Origin: Desulfonatronospira thiodismutans ASO3-1
GTDB lineage: Bacteria > Desulfobacterota > Desulfovibrionia > Desulfovibrionales > Desulfonatronovibrionaceae
Assembly (NCBI RefSeq): GCF_000174435.1
Contig: NZ_ACJN02000001.1
Span: 1,229,658-1,293,657, forward strand
DNA: 64,000 nt
Reading direction: 5' to 3'
The position numbers were made by a program, and so were the translations under genes. The notes under the pieces are model-generated. The model worked only from the letters and a program-made list of their open reading frames with translations. It had not been told where the DNA came from and searched no databases. Shown here piece by piece: positions 1-7,920 of this stretch. How positions within the stretch are numbered: the stretch's first letter is position 1; every line of letters begins with the position of its first letter.

Positions 1-116
1 AGCCCGGCAAAGGTAACCCTGTTGGGGGTGAAGCCTCTGTTTTTTATAAAAGGCAAGACAGCATTTTCCAGTCCTCGATAGTACAGCCTCCCAGGGCTGC
101 TGTCTCTCAATGACAT
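1..116 (-). CDS. CDP-alcohol phosphatidyltransferase family protein (N-terminal part only)
   Basis: The first 38 codons of a gene that runs off the left edge. ATG at 116 follows a strong GGAGG ribosome site 8 bases away. The peptide contains LPFIKNRGFTPNRVTFAG, the 'x-TPNxVTxxG' entry of CDP-alcohol phosphatidyltransferases, which join a CDP-linked lipid to an alcohol at the inner membrane. The catalytic CDP-binding motif (DGxxAR...) lies outside the window, so the substrate cannot be named. It is divergent from nadC. Confidence 0.6.
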   Translation of the reverse strand, partial: MSLRDSSPGRLYYRGLENAVLPFIKNRGFTPNRVTFAG

Positions 117-308
117 CCTGACAACCTCCTCTTGTGCAAACAGTTGAACGGGCAACCAACCTGTCCGGAAACGAAGAATGAAGACTTTGTAACCTCGAGT
201 TATTTTTTTTACAAGCTTTACATACCCGCCCGGCATGCATAGAAGTTACGGGGTTATCAACAGGATATTGTCAACTATTGCCGTGGGCAGATATAGGGGC
301 AGGCACTT

Positions 309-1178
309 ATGAAAAAACAAAACGACTTTGAAAACTTTTTTCACGCCGGGATCATGGATCACCTGGAGGCCCTGATCAGACTCGCCCTTCAGGAAGATGG
401 ACAGGATCTGACCTCCATGGCCGTATTCAGTCCAGAAGACAAATGCCTGGCTGTCATCAAGGCCAGACAGAAGACCCTGGTTGCAGGACTCCCCCTGGTC
501 CAGATCATACTGAACAAAATAGCCGGTGAAAGCCGGCCGGAATTTATGGTCCAGGAAGGAGACCTTGTGGACCCGAACACCCCGGTGGTGAACATCAGGG
601 GCGGCACATGCAAAATCCTTCGGGCTGAGAGAATAATTCTGAACTTCATGGCCAGACTTTCGGGGATCGCCAACCTTACCCGGGCCTATATCCAGAAAAT
701 CCAAGATACTGATGTCAAACTCCTGGATACCAGGAAAACCACCCCCGGGCATCGCTACCTGGAAAAGTACGCCGTACGCCTGGGCGGAGGCATGAACCAT
801 CGCATGGACCTGGAAGAAATGCTCATGCTCAAGGACAACCATATCGACCAGGCCGGGAGCATAGAAAAGGCTGTGCAGATACTCCGCAATACTTACCAGC
901 CTTGTCCGCCTGTAGAAGTGGAATGCCGCAGTGTGGATGACGTGCGCGAGGCGGTCAGGGCTGGATCAGATAGAATCATGCTGGACAACATGGGTATGGA
1001 TGAAATAAGATTCTCACTTAAAATAACCAGGCAGGCCGGGGTGGAAAGCGAGATCAGCGGAGGCGTAAACCTGGACAATATACGGGATCTGGCCCTTCTT
1101 GGCCCAACATACATATCCGTGGGCGCCCTGACCCACTCGGCCGTTGCCGCGGATTTCAGCATGAATATGGAAATCTGA
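309..1178 (+). CDS. nadC: Nicotinate-nucleotide pyrophosphorylase (carboxylating), quinolinate phosphoribosyltransferase
   Basis: Converts quinolinate and PRPP to nicotinate mononucleotide, CO2 and PPi in de novo NAD synthesis in the cytosol. The 289-aa protein has the usual family length. It shows the N-terminal alpha/beta domain and then the barrel with the active-site strings RKTTPGHR (residues 142-149), GGGMNHR (159-165) and KDNH (175-178), which bind quinolinate and PRPP. Near the end, EVEC and the EISGGVNLDNI stretch line the phosphate-binding strand. nadB follows 52 bases downstream on the same strand, so the two probably form an operon for consecutive parts of one pathway. No nadA (quinolinate synthase) is present in this window. 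Confidence 0.97.
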   Translation: MKKQNDFENFFHAGIMDHLEALIRLALQEDGQDLTSMAVFSPEDKCLAVIKARQKTLVAGLPLVQIILNKIAGESRPEFMVQEGDLVDPNTPVVNIRGGTCKILRAERIILNFMARLSGIANLTRAYIQKIQDTDVKLLDTRKTTPGHRYLEKYAVRLGGGMNHRMDLEEMLMLKDNHIDQAGSIEKAVQILRNTYQPCPPVEVECRSVDDVREAVRAGSDRIMLDNMGMDEIRFSLKITRQAGVESEISGGVNLDNIRDLALLGPTYISVGALTHSAVAADFSMNMEI

Positions 1179-1230
1179 TTGATCATGCAGCATATCTCCC
1201 CTTACAAACAGATAAACAAGGACTGATTAT

Positions 1231-2811
1231 ATGTCGGATACCACTCTGGAAACCCGGGTACTGATCATCGGTTCCGGTATAGCCGGATGCACTGCAGCCC
1301 TTCACCTGGCACGCAAAGGGCGGGATGTCCTGCTGGTCTGCTCCGGCTTATCCATGGATGACGGCAACTCTGCACTGGCCCAGGGAGGGATAGTCTACAA
1401 GGCCCCTGAAGACACCCCTGACCTCATGGAAAACGACATTCTTACGGCTGGATGGAATTACAATCACCTCCAGGCGGTCCGCTACCTGTGTCTTAGAGGC
1501 CCGGAAGTGGTGCAAAAAATTCTCATCGAGGACCTGCAGGTGCCCTTTGACAGCCTGAACGGTTCTTTTCATCTTACCCGTGAAGGAGGGCACAGCCTGG
1601 CCAGGGTCCTTCACTGCGCCGACTATACCGGCCGGGCCATAATGGACGCCTATATCAAGGCCGTAAAAAAGGAGCCCAATATAAAGGTGCTTACCGGTCA
1701 TACCGCAGTTGACCTGCTCACCACTCATCACCACTGCACCCGCAAGGAAATCAGGTACCATCTGAACAACCGGTGCATGGGGGCTTATGTCCTGGAGCAG
1801 GCCACCGGCAATGTTCTCAAGGTCCTGGCGGACTACACCATTCTGGCCTCCGGAGGTATGGGCCAGATCTATCTCAATACCACCAACTGCAGGCTTTCCC
1901 TGGGTTCAGCCGTATCCATGGGCCACCGGGCCGGGGCCAGAATGATGAACCTGGAGTTCATCCAGTTCCACCCCACTGCCCTTTTTCACCGCGGACCTCG
2001 CAAATTTCTCATTACAGAAGCCCTGCGCGGCGAGGGTGCATTCCTGGTCAATGCCCGCGGAGAACCCTTTATGCACAAGTACGATTCCCGAAAAGACCTG
2101 GCTCCCAGGGATATCGTCACCAGGGCCATTGTGGATGAAATGCTCGCCACACACGAGGATATGGTTTTCCTGGATGCTGCAACGCACATTCAGAACCCGG
2201 ACAAGAGATTTCCCACCATTCACAAGAAATGCCTGGAACTGGGCATAGACATACGCGATCAGCTTATCCCTGTGGTGCCAGCGGCCCATTATTTCTGCGG
2301 GGGAATCCTGGTGGACACAACAGGAAGAACAACCATAGAAAGGCTTTTTGCCGCCGGCGAATGCGCCTGTACCGGGGTACACGGTGCCAATCGCCTGGCC
2401 AGCACCTCCCTTCTGGAAGCCCTGCTCTGGGGTCAGACCATCGCCGAAACCATAGCCTCCAGGCTTGGCGCAAGATCCAGGCTAAGCCAGAAAACAAAGG
2501 CCTCTGTGCCGGACTGGAAGTTTCTGGGCAACAAGCAGAACGAAGATCCGGTACTCATTGCCCAGGACTGGGCCACCATCAAGAATACCATGTGGAATTA
2601 TGTGGGAATAAACAGGACCAGGCCCAGGCTGCAGCGAGGCTTTGAGGACATGCGCAACCTGAACAAGAGACTGCACGATTTCTACAGGGAAACACCAATT
2701 TCACAGCCCCTGGTGGAGCTTTTCCACGGGTGTTACTCAGCTTATCTCATAACCACCGCGGCCCTGCGCAACAAGCAGAGCCTGGGCTGTCATCAGAGAA
2801 ACGAGGAGTAA
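1231..2811 (+). CDS. nadB: L-aspartate oxidase
   Basis: FAD enzyme that oxidises L-aspartate to iminoaspartate, the first step of de novo NAD synthesis. Anaerobes usually pass the electrons to fumarate. The 526-aa length is normal for the family. Visible marks are the N-terminal dinucleotide fold GSGIAG (residues 14-19), the substrate-site HPTAL and EALRGEGAFLVN segments shared with fumarate reductases, and the C-terminal FAD motif around LFAAGECACTGVHGANRLAS. The start ATG is preceded by an AAGGA site. It lies just after nadC and converges on the flavoprotein gene that begins to be read from the other strand at 3924, with only 6 bases between the two stop codons. Confidence 0.97.
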   Translation: MSDTTLETRVLIIGSGIAGCTAALHLARKGRDVLLVCSGLSMDDGNSALAQGGIVYKAPEDTPDLMENDILTAGWNYNHLQAVRYLCLRGPEVVQKILIEDLQVPFDSLNGSFHLTREGGHSLARVLHCADYTGRAIMDAYIKAVKKEPNIKVLTGHTAVDLLTTHHHCTRKEIRYHLNNRCMGAYVLEQATGNVLKVLADYTILASGGMGQIYLNTTNCRLSLGSAVSMGHRAGARMMNLEFIQFHPTALFHRGPRKFLITEALRGEGAFLVNARGEPFMHKYDSRKDLAPRDIVTRAIVDEMLATHEDMVFLDAATHIQNPDKRFPTIHKKCLELGIDIRDQLIPVVPAAHYFCGGILVDTTGRTTIERLFAAGECACTGVHGANRLASTSLLEALLWGQTIAETIASRLGARSRLSQKTKASVPDWKFLGNKQNEDPVLIAQDWATIKNTMWNYVGINRTRPRLQRGFEDMRNLNKRLHDFYRETPISQPLVELFHGCYSAYLITTAALRNKQSLGCHQRNEE

Positions 2812-2817
2812 GAGGTT

Positions 2818-3924
2818 TTACCTTTTATGTATCATGTGCTCCAGGCGGGGCAGGATAAAATCAAGGCAGGGACGCAGGGAGCGTAACTGCAGCAGGGGCA
2901 GCAGCCCCAGACCGGCCTTGCGCATGAACCATTTAATACGCATATCCCTGATTATATCCGACAGCAGGCTGGAATACACATCCGCAGTCCTGTCATTCCT
3001 GGACCAGCACTCCTCAACGGCCCTGGCTGCCAGCCCGCCTGTGGCGTGTGCATAGTAAATCCCTTCCCCCAGGAGGGGATCAGCCATTCCGGCTGCATCT
3101 CCCAGGAGCAGAATATTCTGAAATCCAGGGGTCTTTTCATAGTCCCCGTAAGGCAGGACATGCCCCCTGATTTCCTTTTCATCCAGATGAACTCCTTGCC
3201 CGGCAAGCAGATCCAGCATAATCTTTCTGAGCTCGCGGCCGTCCTTGACCACAGCCGAGCAGATGCCCAATCTCTGCCTTGAGGCCCCGGGAAAGGACCA
3301 GGCATAGCCATCCGGGACAATGCCTGTAAAAAGCTCCGGAAAATCGGGAAAGCCTGCCTGTTGCCTGGATACAAAAGTCTCTAAGGCCAGGGCTGAGCCT
3401 TTGCTCCAGGGAGGACGGACCACCTTTTCCAGGGCCAGGGTCTTGCGCACCCGGCTGGATCCGCCGTCCGCACCCAGGATGAAACGTCCCCTGAACACCC
3501 TGCCGTTTTTGGCAGTAACCCGGGATTCAGGAATGTCCACCCGGACGATCTGTTCCCTGTATACAGAAGCCCCTGTTTCCCTGACCTTTTCATGCCACAG
3601 CTGGTCATAGCTTTCCCTGTCCACCAGGACGTAGGAATACTTAGAACTGCCTGTGTATAAGCGTTTTTTCCCAGTACTTATGGCATACTGACTGGAAACA
3701 TGTCTTATGATATCCCTCTTTTTAAGCTCATGAGCAAGTTCAGGATAAAATAAGCTGCACTGGTCAAGGGTCTTTTGGGTGAGCATGCCGGCGCAGAGCT
3801 TGAACCTGGGAAAGGATTTCTTGTCCAGGACGGCGACATCCATTCCCTTTGCGGCCAGCAACAGCGCAGCAGTGGCTCCAGCGGGGCCGCAGCCGATAAT
3901 TATGACGTCATACAGTTTGCTCAT
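2818..3924 (-). CDS. Geranylgeranyl reductase family FAD-dependent oxidoreductase
   Basis: A 368-aa flavoprotein of the GGR/digeranylgeranylglycerophospholipid reductase family, which reduces isoprenoid double bonds or related lipid substrates. The N-terminus carries GCGPAGATAA (dinucleotide fold, residues 11-20), followed by CAGMLTQKT and the second FAD motif GDAAGMADPLLGEGI near residue 280. I place the start at ATG 3924 (MSKLYDVIIIG). The frame stays open further upstream, but that extension reads through a palindromic repeat (4016-4040) and lacks family resemblance. The substrate is unknown; menaquinone side chains or lipids are both possible. No obvious operon partner. Confidence 0.85.
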   Translation of the reverse strand: MSKLYDVIIIGCGPAGATAALLLAAKGMDVAVLDKKSFPRFKLCAGMLTQKTLDQCSLFYPELAHELKKRDIIRHVSSQYAISTGKKRLYTGSSKYSYVLVDRESYDQLWHEKVRETGASVYREQIVRVDIPESRVTAKNGRVFRGRFILGADGGSSRVRKTLALEKVVRPPWSKGSALALETFVSRQQAGFPDFPELFTGIVPDGYAWSFPGASRQRLGICSAVVKDGRELRKIMLDLLAGQGVHLDEKEIRGHVLPYGDYEKTPGFQNILLLGDAAGMADPLLGEGIYYAHATGGLAARAVEECWSRNDRTADVYSSLLSDIIRDMRIKWFMRKAGLGLLPLLQLRSLRPCLDFILPRLEHMIHKR

Positions 3925-4015
3925 GGCTTTATTCTGATTTTGGAAGCTTCTTATCCTAACGAGGTCAATGCCCGCAAACCAATGGCATAGAGTGGGGCTT
4001 AACTCTTCTCTTATC

Positions 4016-4040
4016 GTTCCCACGCTCTGCGTGGGAACGT
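4016..4040. repeat. REP-like palindrome (GTTCCCACGC family)
   Basis: Near-perfect palindrome, CGTTCCCACGCT-CTG-CGTGGGAACG, in the intergenic space. The same family occurs at 15402-15424 and 15475-15497, with different centre bases (CTC, AGA). Confidence 0.75.
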
Positions 4041-4047
4041 TTTTTGA

Positions 4048-4113
4048 TCCAGCACTCACTTTTGACAATGAAGAATTACCAAGTAAATAATAGTATTCAA
4101 AGTGAGTGCTGGA
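4048..4113. repeat. Hairpin element, TCCAGCACTCAC family, copy 1
   Basis: A 66-bp element whose ends TCCAGCACTCACTTTT and AAAGTGAGTGCTGGA are inverted repeats around an AT-rich loop. Further copies are at 7405-7474 and 14171-14221. The stem differs between copies at matched positions, so pairing is preserved. Confidence 0.75.
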
Positions 4114-4267
4114 TAAAAACTGAAACTACCCATTTTGAGTTTGACTTGAATTGGGTAAAAAGTTTTGCTCAATCCCGAGAATTTATCTTTTAGTCTGCAA
4201 AAGAGCAAGTCCCGAGACCACCACCCCAGCCAAGAGTTTAAACTTGCCACTGCTTTTTTAAAATATT

Positions 4268-4670
4268 AGACAGTGACTTACTCTTGAAACCCTGCTTGTC
4301 ATGCCGTTGGCGTGATAAATCTTCTTCCAATACACTGGGGTCATAAAAAACAAGAAAAATTTTGAACCGCGCAAACCACGCCAGGCGCGTGGCAGGCCAG
4401 GCGCTAAGTACACAAAATTAAAGACGCGAAGCAGATCTATTATCCAAAACCGGGACACGGTATTTTACAAGGCCGCCTTCCTTTGCGCTTTACCTGCCCC
4501 GCTAAACAGGCGTTATTCTCCTTTACTAACTGGTTTAACCGGGGCATCTTTAGTGAGTCTTTTTACCCAGTTGAATACACGAAGTGTAGGCGCAGCCATT
4601 CAACATGGGCGAACAGGCGGTTAAGGTGTCTTTTTTTGGGTTGCGGGCATAGCCCGCTTCAGGCAAAGCT
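4268..4670 (+). repeat. Dispersed ~300-bp intergenic repeat, copy 1
   Basis: This gene-free stretch matches 47325-47636 on the same strand and 51965-52160 on the opposite strand. Shared blocks in the same order are CAGTGACTTACT, CAAGAAAAATTTGAACCGC, GCTAAGTAC, TTAAAGACGCGAAGCAG, CCAAAACCGGGACACGG, GGCGGTTAAGGT and TTGCGGGC-TAGCCCGC. It contains two stem-loops of the CCCCGTTAAAC family (4496-4545 and 4566-4610). Short open frames here are not convincing genes. Confidence 0.7.
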
Positions 4671-4725
4671 CTATTTCATGATAAACAGCAATAAGATACC
4701 CGGGTTTTAAAAGGAGGATTTTCCC

Positions 4726-5295
4726 GTGAGCCAAAAAGCAGACAGACACAAGAATCTACCCCATCCCATGCGCATAACCAACCAGGTCCTCTCCCGCCGC
4801 AGTCTATTGCGCACCGGAGCCGGGGCCCTGGGCATTTTCCTGGCCGCCCCCGGTCTGACCTGGGCCTCACCAGGTGACACCAGGCAATCTGAAGAGGCCA
4901 TAGAGCTCATGATTCTCGCCCTGCAGCATGAACACGGAGCCTTTGTCCAGTACGCCAACCACGCTGCCCTGCTGTCCATGTGGCTGGAAGAGGACCTCAC
5001 CCGGACCTATGAGACAATCATAGCCGACGAAGTAAGCCATGCCATCTCCCTGGTCACAGCTCTTAAAAAGTCCGGGGCTGAACCCACTCTTGCTGTCTGG
5101 CCCGCCAGAAGCGGGGACGATCCCGGAACCCTTCTTCGCCAGGACATTGCCGCAGAAGAAAACGCAGTGGAAATCTACCGGCGGATCATTGACCTGGACA
5201 TTTCCTCCGGGCTGCGCACTGAGCTGGAGAAAATCCTGAAAGCTGAGAAGGCCCACCAGGAAGTCTTTGAAGAACTTCTGAGCCGGGCCGGGTAG
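4726..5295 (+). CDS. Tat-exported ferritin-like domain protein
   Basis: A 189-aa protein with a twin-arginine signal (SRRSLLRTGAGALGIFLAAP, cleavage near WAS, residue ~45), so it should be folded with its metal before export to the periplasm. The mature part is a four-helix ferritin-like bundle. Candidate diiron ligands are the Glu of LQHEHGAFVQY, Glu/His of ADEVSHA, Glu of AEENAVEIY and Glu/His of KAEKAHQEVF. The likely role is periplasmic iron binding or oxygen/peroxide handling. The start follows an AAGGAGG site. A histidine kinase gene starts 33 bases downstream, so the kinase may be co-transcribed. Confidence 0.8.
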   Translation: MSQKADRHKNLPHPMRITNQVLSRRSLLRTGAGALGIFLAAPGLTWASPGDTRQSEEAIELMILALQHEHGAFVQYANHAALLSMWLEEDLTRTYETIIADEVSHAISLVTALKKSGAEPTLAVWPARSGDDPGTLLRQDIAAEENAVEIYRRIIDLDISSGLRTELEKILKAEKAHQEVFEELLSRAG

Positions 5296-5328
5296 ACATT
5301 CAGGGCCGGGCACTATACAAATCCATCC

Positions 5329-7155
5329 ATGAAAAACACCCCGGAAGCTGAAAACACCGGCCTGCGCAACTCCCTGCGCTCCCGCATGGCCATCTGGATA
5401 GCCGCCCTGGCCTGCCTCTTTGCCCTGGCCGGCGCGGGGATAAGCCTGGCTGTGGGCTTTAACCTTCTGGACCGCGACTTCCAGCGCAATGTCCGTTCTC
5501 ATATGCAGCTGGCCTCCATCTCCCTTAAAGCCCCGGTGCGGCAGATAGATTACCTGGAACTGCGCGACCAGGTCCAGGCCATCCTGGATTACCAGGGTAT
5601 AACCGGGGTGCGCATCATGGACCACAACCGGGAAATACTCCATGAAGACGGAGAGTTCACCCGGACCATCCTCCAGGAGGACATAACCTCCGGACAGGAA
5701 ACCCTTGGATACATAGAAGTCTCCTTTTCCCGGGACAGCCTTCTCTCCAACATGCTGTTCATTTTCTACACCGGCCTGGGCCTGCTTTTACTTCTGGTCC
5801 CCGGTTTCATCTTCCTGACATGGAGGCTCAGCGGTTACTATCTGCAGGATCTGTCCCACCTCACCCGCTGCATCAAGGAGAACACCTGCCAGGAACTTCC
5901 CCAGTACCCGGGACTGCAGAGAAAAGACGAGGTGGGCCTTCTGGCCTGGGCCCTCAAACACCGGGACCAGGACCTGACCAGATACCACCTGGAACTGGAC
6001 AATTACAAAAACCACCTGGAAGACATGGTGGAAAAGCGCACCCAGGAGCTCAAGCGCTCCCAGATGCTTAAGCAGACCATTCTAAACAGCATCCCCGACG
6101 CCATAGCCCTGATAAATACCGCAGATCTGACCATCCAGGACGTAAACACCGCGTTTCTGGAGCGCTTCGGCCTGGAGCGCAGCCAGGTCCTGGGCAGGCA
6201 CTGCTACAATATCATGTACGGCTATCAGGAGCCCTGCCACCACTACGACATGCTCTGCCCCATAAATGAATACGTACAGCACGGCAAACCCTGTGTCACC
6301 GAACATCGCCACTACAATCACAAAAACGAGATCATACACGTTGAGGTTGCGGCCTGGCCGGTTTTTGAGGAAAACGGGCACGTGGAGCAACTGGTCCATG
6401 TCAGCCGGGACATTACCCAGAAAAAGAAAGTAGAAGAATTAAGAGAGGATGTGGAGCGCATTGTCCGTCATGACCTCAAGACCCCGCTAAACGGTGTCAT
6501 CGGCATGGCCGAACTTTTAACCGAAGATGAGGACATGAATTCAGAGCAGCGCGAGTTTGCAGGTCATATCCTGGAATCAGGCAGACGAATGCTGCACATG
6601 ATCAATCACTCCCTGGATCTTTACAAAATGGAGGAAGGCACCTACCAGATGCGGCCTGAAAGCTTTGATCTGCAGGAACTACTCCAGCACCTCAGGCAGG
6701 AAACCTCCAGAATCAGGAAATACAAAGACCTGCAGCTGAACTTTTTTCTCAACGGCGAACCACTGCAAGAAGACCGGCAAATCCCGGTATTAGGAGAAAA
6801 GACCAATATACAGTCCATGCTGGCCAATCTGATTACCAACGCCATAGAGGCCGCTCCGGAAAGTTCGCAGGTAACTGTAAGCATCCAGCAGTATGCGGAG
6901 TATATGCATATAGACATCCACAATTACGGAACAGTACCTCAAGAGATCCGGGAGAGATTCTTTGAACGTTACGCCACTTCCGGCAAAACCAAGGGCACCG
7001 GTCTGGGCACCTTCAGTGCCAGGCTCATCGCCCGCTCCCACGGTGGAGATATTGATTTCAGCACTTCAGAGGACAAAGGCACCCATGTCCGGGTCAAGCT
7101 GCCATTAACCCCCCTTGACCATCAGCTGGACAGGACTGCAGACATGATACAGTGA
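5329..7155 (+). CDS. Membrane-bound PAS sensor histidine kinase
   Basis: A 608-aa kinase with two membrane segments (about residues 20-44 and 143-165) enclosing a ~100-residue periplasmic sensor. It continues with a HAMP-like stretch, a coiled coil around 225-245 (MVEKRTQELKRS), a PAS domain (~250-365), HisKA with phospho-acceptor His381 in VRHDLKTPLNG, and HATPase with ITNAIEAA (N box) and GLGT (G box). No response regulator gene is adjacent. The periplasmic input and the position behind a periplasmic ferritin-like gene suggest that it senses a redox or metal signal, which is an inference. Confidence 0.9.
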   Translation: MKNTPEAENTGLRNSLRSRMAIWIAALACLFALAGAGISLAVGFNLLDRDFQRNVRSHMQLASISLKAPVRQIDYLELRDQVQAILDYQGITGVRIMDHNREILHEDGEFTRTILQEDITSGQETLGYIEVSFSRDSLLSNMLFIFYTGLGLLLLLVPGFIFLTWRLSGYYLQDLSHLTRCIKENTCQELPQYPGLQRKDEVGLLAWALKHRDQDLTRYHLELDNYKNHLEDMVEKRTQELKRSQMLKQTILNSIPDAIALINTADLTIQDVNTAFLERFGLERSQVLGRHCYNIMYGYQEPCHHYDMLCPINEYVQHGKPCVTEHRHYNHKNEIIHVEVAAWPVFEENGHVEQLVHVSRDITQKKKVEELREDVERIVRHDLKTPLNGVIGMAELLTEDEDMNSEQREFAGHILESGRRMLHMINHSLDLYKMEEGTYQMRPESFDLQELLQHLRQETSRIRKYKDLQLNFFLNGEPLQEDRQIPVLGEKTNIQSMLANLITNAIEAAPESSQVTVSIQQYAEYMHIDIHNYGTVPQEIRERFFERYATSGKTKGTGLGTFSARLIARSHGGDIDFSTSEDKGTHVRVKLPLTPLDHQLDRTADMIQ

Positions 7156-7300
7156 CCAGTTTATGCCTTGCCCGGTCCTTGACAAAGCTGCCTTTTCTGT
7201 GACAAATTTATTGTTTGCATTTAAGGATGCACTTTCTTAAACTGTTTTCTTAACATGCCTCTTGCTTCACCATTTCCCTGCCATGCTTCAAGCAGGAAAA

Positions 7301-7396
7301 CCAGGAGGGAAGCCGGGCGGCAGGGACACTGCCAATCCCGTCAGGCCCGAAAGGGAGCAGCGGTAACAGCTGGACCTGGGTGCCCGGCTTCCCTGG
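7301..7396 (+). ncRNA. ffs: Small signal recognition particle RNA (4.5S type)
   Basis: A ~96-nt RNA with the universal SRP domain IV: GTCAGG-CCC-GAAA-GGG-AGCAGC (about 7340-7361), a GNRA tetraloop (GAAA) flanked by the Ffh-binding asymmetric loops. The ends pair as AGCCGGGC (7310-7317) with GCCCGGCT (7382-7389). The RNA works with Ffh to target membrane proteins. A terminator-like stem with a T-run follows directly. Exact 5' and 3' ends are estimated from pairing. Confidence 0.88.
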
Positions 7397-7489
7397 CAGG
7401 GGCGTCCAGCACTTACTTTTAGACTGAGGCTTTAGATCAGAGCAGTTAAATTAAAACTAAAAGTAAGTGCTGGACGCCCCTGCTTTTTT
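7396..7489 (+). terminator. SRP RNA terminator with a hairpin element in its loop
   Basis: GCAGGGGCG (7396-7404) pairs with CGCCCCTGC (7475-7483) and is followed by six T residues, a normal intrinsic terminator for ffs. The space that should be a short loop holds a 70-bp hairpin element (7405-7474), so the total stem is about 26 bp. Confidence 0.75.
7405..7474. repeat. Hairpin element, TCCAGCACTTAC family, copy 2
   Basis: Inverted ends TCCAGCACTTACTTTTAG and CTAAAAGTAAGTGCTGGA. Compared with copy 1 (4048-4113), a C-G pair has become T-A on both arms. It sits exactly inside the loop of the ffs terminator stem. Confidence 0.8.
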
Positions 7490-7518
7490 ATCCCCCCTAC
7501 CTTAAAGGAGAATATCCC

Positions 7519-7902
7519 ATGGAACTCAAGGAATACTTCGAAAACACCAAAGGGACCGGTGTGTTGTCCACCGCAGACAGCCAGGGTAATGTGGACTGTG
7601 CCATCTATGCCAGGCCACATGTGATGCAGGACGGCAACATCGCCCTGATCATGCGCCACCGCCTTTCCCGGCAGAACCTGCAGTCCAACCCCAGGGCAGC
7701 TTACATGTTTATCGAGCAGGGACCTGGATACAAAGGCAAGCGTTTTTTTCTCACCAAAACCGGCGAAGAGCAGGATCAGGAGAAAATCCAGTCCATGAGC
7801 AGGCGCTCCTCCCACGCCGATCAGGACCTGAACCCCGAGCCCAGGTCTCTGGTATATTTCCGCATTGAAAAGGAATTGCCCCTGGTGGGTTCCGGCGAAT
7901 AA
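7519..7902 (+). CDS. Pyridoxamine 5'-phosphate oxidase-fold protein
   Basis: A 127-aa protein with the split-barrel flavin-binding fold: GTGVLSTADSQGNVDCAIYARPH at residues 13-35, then NPRAAYMFIE. Such proteins bind FMN, F420 or haem and are often small reductases; the reaction here is unknown. An AAAGGAGAA ribosome site precedes ATG 7519. It lies 18 bases ahead of the SDR gene, so the two are probably co-transcribed. Confidence 0.85.
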   Translation: MELKEYFENTKGTGVLSTADSQGNVDCAIYARPHVMQDGNIALIMRHRLSRQNLQSNPRAAYMFIEQGPGYKGKRFFLTKTGEEQDQEKIQSMSRRSSHADQDLNPEPRSLVYFRIEKELPLVGSGE

Positions 7903-7920
7903 GTCTACAAGGAGGTGATC

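Noticed and set aside
3925-4068. A longer N-terminus for the geranylgeranyl-reductase-like protein
   Set aside because: The extension translates a REP-like palindrome, and the dinucleotide-binding motif should be close to the N-terminus, as it is from ATG 3924.
4867-5643. A 258-codon minus-strand frame
   Set aside because: It covers the ferritin-like and kinase genes in antisense and shows no family motif.
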